Source: Paralithodes platypus
Taxonomy: Eukaryota > Arthropoda > Malacostraca > Decapoda > Lithodidae
Assembly: GCA_032716605.1 (NCBI GenBank)
Contig: CM064545.1
Location: 10,197,564-10,261,563, forward strand
DNA: 64,000 bases
Direction: 5' to 3'
In this document: positions 57,870 to 64,000 of the stretch, piece by piece
Position numbering within the stretch: position 1 is the stretch's first letter
How the letters are laid out: every line of letters begins with the position of its first letter
Made by a program: the position numbers and the translations under genes
The notes under the pieces: model-generated
Told to the model about the DNA's origin: nothing
The model's database searches: none
What the model saw: the letters and a program-made list of their open reading frames with translations, nothing else

Positions 57870-58089
57870 CTTTATTTTATCCCCCCCTCAGTTACTAACC
57901 CATCTGTCCCCTACTAACTTCCTAATCCTGCCACGGACATTAGTTCCAGGGCAGTAATTCCCTTTCCAATGTTCCCTTACCCACTCTAAACCACTGTTTG
58001 GACACTTGATCCCCAGTGTTTTGGAGGACAAGCAACCTAGAAGGGTCACTAGATCTGTTGTTGCTTGATTTCCTTTGTACTCCTTTGTA
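55768..58089 (+). mobile_element. 5'-truncated L2/CR1-like LINE (LINE-B2) inside piggyBac
   Basis: Target duplication CACATG at 55762-55767 and 58090-58095. It begins in the linker after the endonuclease and ends in two copies of TCCTTTGTAC, a short-repeat tail like those of CR1/L2 LINEs. Removing it with one CACATG joins the piggyBac frame GPNAPPH to EFFEAFFDEE. Confidence 0.9.
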
Positions 58090-59528
58090 CACATGAATTT
58101 TTTGAGGCCTTTTTTGATGAGGAGGTGGTAGGGTATGTCATCAAGGAGACAAATAAGCAGCACCAATTCCAGGTCCACTTTTTTGACAACGTGACCAAGG
58201 GCCACATGAGGCAGTGGACTGACATGACTCATCACAAGTTCATGGTGTTCCTGGCACTCACCATGCTAATGCCTCATGTCAAGAAGCATAGGTTGCCTGA
58301 TTATTGGATCACCAATGATCTCATATCCACCCCTGCCTTCGGGAAATATATGTCTCGCGACCGGTACCTTGACATCCTCGCAGCGCTCCATCTTGTCACA
58401 AACACCGACGTCCACCGCCCAGACAAGCTGTGGAAGATTAGGATGTTGTACGAGATGATGCGAGAATGCTTCAGCTCCTACTTCAAGCCCTTCTGCAAGG
58501 TCGTCATTGACGAGTCTCTTGTGCTGTTCCGGGGAAAGCTCAGCTTCCGGCAGTACATCCCCTCAAAAAGACATCGCTTTGGCATCAAATTCTTTGTGCT
58601 GTGCGACTGCCGAACTGGCTATGTACTGGACTTCCTGGTCTACAGCGGGAAGGAAAGGGACGTGCTTGGGAACCCCCTCATTGGCTTTGGCGGAGCAGTG
58701 GTGCAAGCCATGATGGACCGCTATTTCCACAGGAATCACGTCCTCGTCACAGACAATTACTACACGTCCCCCACTCTCTCAAAGTACCTGCATGAGCGCA
58801 AGACGGGGACTGTAGGCACAGTACGAGGGAGAAGGAAGGGCATGCCACCTTTCCCTCCAAAGACCAAAAAAGGTGATGTGTTCAGGAAGAAGTCAGGGCC
58901 CATTCTGGCTATCCACTGGCACGATCAGCGGAAGGTCAACCTCCTGACCATCGTCCACAAGGGGGAAATGGTGGAGACTGGCAAGGTGGATCGCCGCACC
59001 CAGGCCAAGGTGACCAAGCCCGATGCTGTCATGGACTACAACATCAACATGAGGCTGGTGGACAAGTCCGACATGCAGATAGGCTTCATTGCCTGTCTGC
59101 GTACCTCGTGTAGATGGTACAACAAGTTCTTTCTGCACATGGTGGACATGTCCATTCTGAATGCCTACAATATATACAAGTTTCGGAATGTGAACACACC
59201 CATGAACTTCAATAGCCTGCGGAGGGTCCAAAAGCAGATGTTGAAGGAGCTCCTGGTGAAGTATGCTACGCCCCAGAGGGCAGTGCCATATGCTGGGCCC
59301 GCCGCTACTGACCGCTTGCACTGTGCATATTACATGAATATGCACAGGCTCATTACCCTGCCTCTGACACAAGTAGGAAGAAAGCAGCAGAAGCGGTGCC
59401 ATGTCTGCTACAACACCAGGCTGAGGGAGAGGTCAGAGAAAAAGTCCACCATCGAGTGTGTGGAGTGCAAGGTGGCACTCTGTCCTGAAGGGTGCTTATT
59501 TGATTACCACTCCAAGCAGGAGTTCTAA
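58090..59528 (+). CDS. piggyBac transposase, catalytic core and Cys-rich C-terminus (intact)
   Basis: About 479 codons open from EFFEAFFDEEVVGYVIKETN to a TAA at 59526. Three catalytic Asp regions of the DDD family are kept: VVIDESLVLFRGK, HVLVTDNYYTSP, and VMDYNINMRLVDKSD. The C-terminus has a Cys-rich finger (CHVCYN, then CVECKVALCPEGC and DYHS) like that which binds piggyBac ends. The few codons before HEFF come from the LINE tail. The enzyme would excise and insert DNA at TTAA. The core looks functional, but it lacks its own start because of the LINE and upstream shifts. Confidence 0.95.
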
Positions 59529-59800
59529 TAATCATAGTGAAAGTGCCAAAGACAGTGACAATATGTACAGTATATACTGTATATAGGCAAAAAGTGGAAG
59601 TAAAACAATTTATTGTAATACAAAAGTCATGTATTATGAGAAAATTGATACAAATACAATTACACCATAATAATATGTGAAAGTGACACATATGTATATA
59701 ATAAGTTACATGCATATGATTAGAACCTATAGAAATATAGAAATCAGTGAAAAAAGACACAATAAATTGTATATAAAACGTTTACAAAGCATATAACTAA

Positions 59801-60331
59801 GTGAAAGTGACACAATACCTAATATGTGATGGCCAAAGTATAATAAACACCTGTGATAACGAATAATCAGTGCCTAATATAACAATAACCTACCTCAATT
59901 ACTAATAAAACGTACAGTATCGAGTGAAAATGAGCATTATCAGTGAGAGTGACACTCTCTAAACCATATTTACGAAAGTGAAAGTGACACAAGACATAAT
60001 ATTTGATGGCCAAAGTATAATAAACACCTGTGATAACGAATAATCACTGCCTAATATAACAATAACCTACCTCAATTACTAATAAAACGTACAGTGTCGA
60101 GTGAAAATGAGCATTATCAGTGACAGTGACACTCTCTAAAGCATATTTACCATAGTGAAAGTGACACAAGACATAATATTTGATGGCCAAAGTATAATAA
60201 ACACCTGTGATAACGAATAATCAGTGCCGAATATAACAATAACCTACCTCAATTACTAATAAAGCGTACGGTATCGAGTGAAAATGAGCAATATTAGTGA
60301 CAGTGATACCCTAATACACATACATTATATA
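59801..60331 (+). repeat. 177-bp tandem repeat, 3 units, in piggyBac 3' region
   Basis: Units start GTGAAAGTGACACAA at 59801, 59978 and 60155. Each contains TGATGGCCAAAGTATAATAA and GAGTGAAAATGAGCA. Near identity of units suggests recent amplification. Confidence 0.93.
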
Positions 60332-60724
60332 ATTGGCCTCAAAATAACTATAAAAATATCAAATAAACATCACATTCTCAATATTAATCACTAAAATCGT
60401 CTCTGGGAGGTAAACACTCTGGCGCGACGAGTGGCTAGGTGCGTGGTAGCCGTGGCCGGGGCGACGCATCCGAACGCGGGAAGAATTTGCCGCCGAAAAT
60501 CACTCGTTTTCCCGCGCTCACCATTATGCAACCACTGGGGCTAGAGACCTCTACTTAACGGCATTCTGCAGAGGAAGGTTTGTGGAATATTTTACTTTTT
60601 TATTCATAACATTACATGCCATATTTATTGAATTACAGATGAGTTAACATAGCCCAACAATCGTAAAACCCCCCCGGTACCACAGTACAGTCGCGAGCTA
60701 GAGGGCCCGGGTCTGGAGGGTTAA

Positions 60725-61008
60725 TGCTTCATTCTCCCTTTTCAGTTTGTCCATCTGATGCATTAGTATTTCTTCTCTGTTTCTTCAGCATCAGCCGTGT
60801 TCTTGGTGGCCGAGGCACTCATCACTTTCGTCCACTCTCCTAGCTTCTCGTCCACTTCCACCTTCCATGTCCTCATCTCGTTTAGTATATCTTTGAATAT
60901 GACTTCTATGTTTCCCTTCTCTGTGCCCTCAAATGTGTTTTCATCTTCATCTCCAGCTGGTACTTCATCCTTATTCTTTTGTTATGTGGCTCTTGTTCCA
61001 GGTGACAT
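60725..61008 (-). pseudogene. LINE-C ORF1, N-terminal piece
   Basis: The minus strand starts with ATG at 61008 (MSPGTRAT, then a stop), followed by KDEVPAGDEDENTFEGTEKG and a helical stretch EMRTWKVEVDEKLGEWTKVM. After a shift it reads LMHQMDKLKRENEA up to the piggyBac TTAA. The acidic start followed by a coiled coil fits a LINE ORF1. Confidence 0.7.
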
Positions 61009-61029
61009 CTCCGCAATCTCCTCAATGAA

Positions 61030-61345
61030 TCTTGTGTATGTGTGTGCGTGTTTGTGTTTGTGTGTAAACACCACTCCCACCTCCTTCCTTTGTCTCTCTA
61101 TATATCTCACTTTCTTTCTTTCTTTCTCTCTCACTGTGTATATATGTGTGTACAGTATATGTATATATATATTTGTGTGTAAACACCATTCCCGCCTTCC
61201 CTCTCTTTGCCTCTCTCTCTCGCTTCCTTTCTTTCTTCTTCTTTCTCTCTCTCTTCCTTGCTCTCTCCCCATGCTCTCGCTCTCTCTCTCTTGCTCTCTT
61301 TTTCTCTTTCTCGCTCTAGTTCTCTCTCACTCTCACTCTTTGTTT
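61030..61345 (+). repeat. TG and CT microsatellites
   Basis: TG-rich runs near 61035-61065 and 61140-61180, then CTCTCT-rich sequence. Long ORFs here are low-complexity by-products. Confidence 0.85.
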
Positions 61346-61364
61346 TTGTTTTTTTATGTATTGT

Positions 61365-61440
61365 ATGGAATGTTAGAACATATGAAGAGACATATGGACA
61401 CGGAAGTTTGCAGAGAGCCCACCAGCCCATACGAGGCAGA
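61365..61440 (-). repeat. Short 3' fragment of a LINE-B-type element
   Basis: TTAGAACATATGAAGAGACA followed by GTTTGCAGAGAGCCCACCAG resembles the tail and 3' end of LINE-B1 at 18610-18680. Confidence 0.55.
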
Positions 61441-61839
61441 TTCTTTATATACCCAACAAACAAACAATTGTATTGTTTTTAACATCGTTCTTAATACCAA
61501 TAATCCCCAAATTAAATTACTTATGTTTTACATACCATACCTATTTCATTTTTTGGTACCCCAATTTACGAGGTTGGCAATGTTACAGATTGACAATCTC
61601 ATCTAAAAATGTACAACTATCCCTTGATAGCTGAATTCCCTACGACCTTTCATGACTAATTTACCTCAAGTGGAAACTAATCTCACCACTGGGGTTATAC
61701 AGGGTCGGAATTATCCATGATTTAGTTTTTTTGAGCCAGTGATGGTTAAATGGCAAGCCGCATTACATGCCTAACCTTGCATTATTCTTTCCATGCACTG
61801 GTTAATTTGCCACTGCATCACTCCGTAGTTGACGAGTAT
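61441..61839. other. No recognised feature
   Basis: AT-rich spacer. Nothing I can name. Confidence 0.5.
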
Positions 61840-62977
61840 GTGGAGGTCCTTGAATCACCTCAGGTGGTGTGTAGGTCGCAGCTAGGTGTGGGTGCAGACA
61901 TGACTCCTTATCAGTGCTGCAGCCTTGACTACCCCATGCTTTCAGAACAGCCCCAGTATGACTTCCTTGCTGAACACCCTGATGGAATACTTATTGTACC
62001 ACTTGCAGCTCTTCCTCAGGCAGTCCAATGCACCGATCTGCATGTAGCTCTTATCCACCAGCCGCATATTCGCATTGTAGTTGATAACCGAATCAGGTTT
62101 CATGAAAGGAACTTGGTCACGCTCGCCTGGGGATCCTCCTACCATCTCTTCTTGCGGCTATTCACTACTGCTTCCTCGTGTATGGTAGAAAGGACATTGA
62201 CTGGCTTTTTGTCATGCCATCAAACAGCCAGTATCCTGTCGGTGCTGCTCATCTTCCGTATGATCGAGCCTCTTCGCTTACTTTGCATACTTATGCCAGT
62301 GCTTCCTGTTTGTGACGGTGCCGCAAGATTCGGTCTTCCTCCATAAGAGATACAGTGCGAGAACTGGCGGGGGGTAGAACTTGTCTGTGTACAGAATACG
62401 ATCGGTATCCAAGTAGGCATCCAACAGCTGCTTCACAATGGCCCCAAGGGGCCTAAGGAATCGTCGGAAATGTCAACATCAGAGGCCGCGTACACAGTGA
62501 TGTTCAACACCTATCCTGTCTCACAGCCACAAGTTACAAAGAAGTTTTATCCCAAAGTGGTGTCCTTTAGAGTGGATGTACTGCGTGAAGGCAACGCGGC
62601 CCTGGAAGAGAATCAAGGACTCGTCAATAACCATTTTCTGAAAGGGCTTGAAAAATCACACAATTCTTTCTCGCATGTTGATCAAGAATGCCAAAATATG
62701 CCAAAGCCTGTTATTGCCACATGGGAGCCTATTATCTGAGGAGTGTAGACATCTCATGATCTGCCGATAGCGATCCCTGGACATGTACTTGCCATACATC
62801 GGGGTGATGATAATGTCATCGACAAGCCAGTAGTCGTAGAGATTATGATTTTTTATGTGCGGCTTGAACAGTGTCAAGGCAAGGAACACCAGAATTAAGG
62901 GATCGTCAGATCAGTCTACCTGCGCAAATAAGGCGAGTCCATTATGTGCGCGATGTAACCCGCCTGGCGGTTGGTCT
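61840..62977 (-). pseudogene. Second, ruined piggyBac transposase
   Basis: Minus-strand pieces match the core at 58090-59528 in order. 62656-62889 gives MFLALTLFKPHIKNH and YGKYMSRDRY. About 62340-62460 gives LLDAYLDTDRILYTDKFY, where the second catalytic Asp sits, and YLLWRKTESCGTV. 61942-62145 gives KPDSVINYNANMRLVDKSY, with Asn in place of the third Asp. Many shifts and stops, and the N-terminal part is cut by the LTR at 62978. A different, older piggyBac family from the one at 54504. Confidence 0.88.
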
Positions 62978-64000
62978 TGTTACGTCCTGGGATATATAAA
63001 CACTGGGCTCTTTCTATTGGACTAGGTATGCGGCAACAAGCAACAACGGAAAACGCTAGATCCAACCCTTATCTATAAACCCAGGCAACAAACCACCCTA
63101 AACCGTCAGGAGTCCTGCCTGGACAACAAGGTATCCTATGACTCGGTTACAGGGTGCACGCACTATAGACTGCTGATAGTCAAGCAGGCTTTATAAAAGA
63201 TCACACAATTAAGTTGACTTAAAGCTTCAAGGAAAAGATAGATAACGGAATTAAATTGCAGAAACAATTTAATAACAAACTAGAAGAAAGTACATTTAAC
63301 GTTACGTTAATTAATACAACTAATCACCCCTGCGTGAAAGAAGGTGAAAGCAAACAGTCCTCAAAACATCGTACAGGTAGACAAGATGCAGGTTTCTAAA
63401 CTGCATGCGGCTACTGTAGGATCTGATGCTTAGCAAAGAAAGTAAGTTACGGATTTAGAGAACTCTTAACTCATAAGCAGGAATAAATACTAGTGATAGG
63501 CCATACAGTGTATAATGGCATAGGTATAATTAAATAAAGGCAGCAACTCGCAACATAACCACATACAGGTGTGCTTCTCACTCTTAGTCAGGCAAGCCTG
63601 CTCGGACAGAGTCTCTAAGCCACACCCTGACTCACAATGCTCACAACAACGGTAAACTGTGGCACAATAACAAGCATGCAGAAATAATAAACCCCTAGCT
63701 GTTAATCTGCCAGGTGGCAGAGGTCTAACCGGAAGAATATAGGCTTCGGATACCCGGGCTGAGCCACCTGCTCTAGCCTAGGGACGTTCCCAAGTCTGTG
63801 CGCCAAATTACTCAAATTGAAAGAGTGCTCTCTTGAGAGACTCAGATCCCAAGTATCTGACTCTCTCCTGGCGACCCTAAAACAAACGCAAGACGTGCTA
63901 GCGCAGTGCTGAGTGGACTAGGCAAGGGCCCTCACACAACACAACCCTAGACACTCAGGCACACAGACAAGAAAATGCCCCCAGACTCCCACGGGTATCC
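62978..64000 (-). repeat. LTR related to Gypsy-1, cut by window end
   Basis: It starts TGTTACGTCCTGGG on the plus strand and follows the Gypsy-1 LTR: GGGCTCTT then ATTGGACTAG, AACGGAAA(A/G)CGCTAG, CAAGTCTGTGCG and TCTCCTGGCG. No TGG primer site lies beyond its inner border; piggyBac sequence abuts instead. So it is a 3' LTR or a solo LTR that inserted into the second piggyBac. Confidence 0.85.

Larger units (their letters stand above)
54504..60724 (+). mobile_element. piggyBac element (6.2 kb, of which 2.3 kb is an inserted LINE)
   Basis: TTAA at 54504-54507 and 60721-60724. Perfect 14-bp terminal inverted repeats CCCTCCAGACCCGG. A subterminal motif with ACCCGG..GGGCTCTGAG occurs twice at the left (54516 and 54559). 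It holds one transposase gene split by LINE-B2, and a 177-bp tandem repeat near the right end. Without the LINE it is ~3.9 kb. Confidence 0.95.
46800..61020 (-). mobile_element. LINE-C, L2/CR1-like, split by three TTAA insertions
   Basis: Minus-strand pieces in 5'-to-3' order: 60725-61008, 54391-54503, 53660-54018, 48170-48528 (ORF1), then 46810-48110 (ORF2 start). Each gap between ORF1 pieces is bounded by TTAA on both sides. Joining pieces across one TTAA gives continuous coding at the 53660/48528 and 54391/54018 joins. The 60725/54503 join also runs in frame across the site, with separate one-base indels nearby. The RT core of ORF2 is missing. Confidence 0.85.

Noticed and set aside
58893..59402. 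169-codon minus-strand ORF
   Set aside because: Shadow of the piggyBac catalytic core, with no domain of its own.
60797..61606. 269-codon hydrophobic Ser/Leu-rich ORF resembling a membrane protein
   Set aside because: It reads CT and TG microsatellites and the opposite strand of LINE-C ORF1.
61942..62145. Intact second piggyBac transposase
   Set aside because: The frame is broken many times and the third Asp region reads NYNANM in place of DYNINM.
1..64000. A host protein-coding gene or a bacterial-type operon
   Set aside because: Every ORF with a recognisable domain belongs to a mobile element, except possibly the FLYWCH ORF. No promoter-exon structure of a host gene is visible.

Overview
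This 64 kb window looks like animal nuclear DNA, most likely from an arthropod with a large repeat-rich genome. A decapod crustacean is my best guess. The reasons are the L2/CR1-type LINE with an AAGAACATAAGAACATAAGA-like 3' tail, the abundant TTAA-flanked elements, and the mixture of Gypsy, Tigger, hAT, piggyBac and LINE remnants. The species call is inference. I see no convincing host gene, no functional tRNA or rRNA gene, and nothing bacterial. The window is a dense, nested field of transposable elements and tandem repeats, broken by one 100-N assembly gap at 27150-27249.

Layout, left half. 1-6109 is a minus-strand Ty3/Gypsy element with Gag, a rearranged Pol, PPT, PBS and a 1.8 kb LTR. 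6110-7973 is a very long inverted repeat. 8093-11261 holds two TTAA-flanked MITEs, the second split by a complete non-autonomous hAT element with a perfect 8-bp target duplication. 11545-13360 carries three tRNA-related SINEs in direct orientation; in the first, a 45-bp block holding the Pol III B box is repeated 15 times. 14633-16400 holds a 53-bp satellite and a ~15-bp minisatellite. 16460-21215 holds long triplet repeats interrupted by two LINE copies. A small FLYWCH zinc-finger ORF lies at 21483. 24010-30787 is a near-identical direct duplication around the N gap; each copy carries the C-terminal part of a LINE protein with a zinc knuckle and a restriction-like endonuclease domain.

Layout, right half. 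32550-34795 has two opposed, decayed LINE-A fragments. 34934-40656 is a Tigger/pogo element whose transposase gene is cut by a 2.75 kb solo LTR (TSD CAGAC) and by a 188-bp TTAA MITE. 41064-41940 is an 877-bp element with 18-bp terminal inverted repeats. 42235-45720 is a second Gypsy relic whose RNase H is cut by a short derivative of LINE-A. From about 46800 to 61008 runs one minus-strand LINE (LINE-C). Its ORF1 was hit at three separate TTAA sites: by a composite insertion containing a near full-length LINE-A (49861-53256), by a MITE, and by a 6.2 kb piggyBac element. The piggyBac in turn has an L2/CR1-like LINE inserted in its transposase gene. The window ends in a second, ruined piggyBac and an LTR related to the first Gypsy element.

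The genes here act only as parts of mobile elements: Gag/Pol for LTR copying, EN/RT for LINE copying, and DDE/DDD transposases for cut-and-paste movement. The main value of the window is the insertion archaeology. In five host ORF interruptions, removing the insert and one target-site copy restores the reading frame across the site, so the order of events can be read directly.
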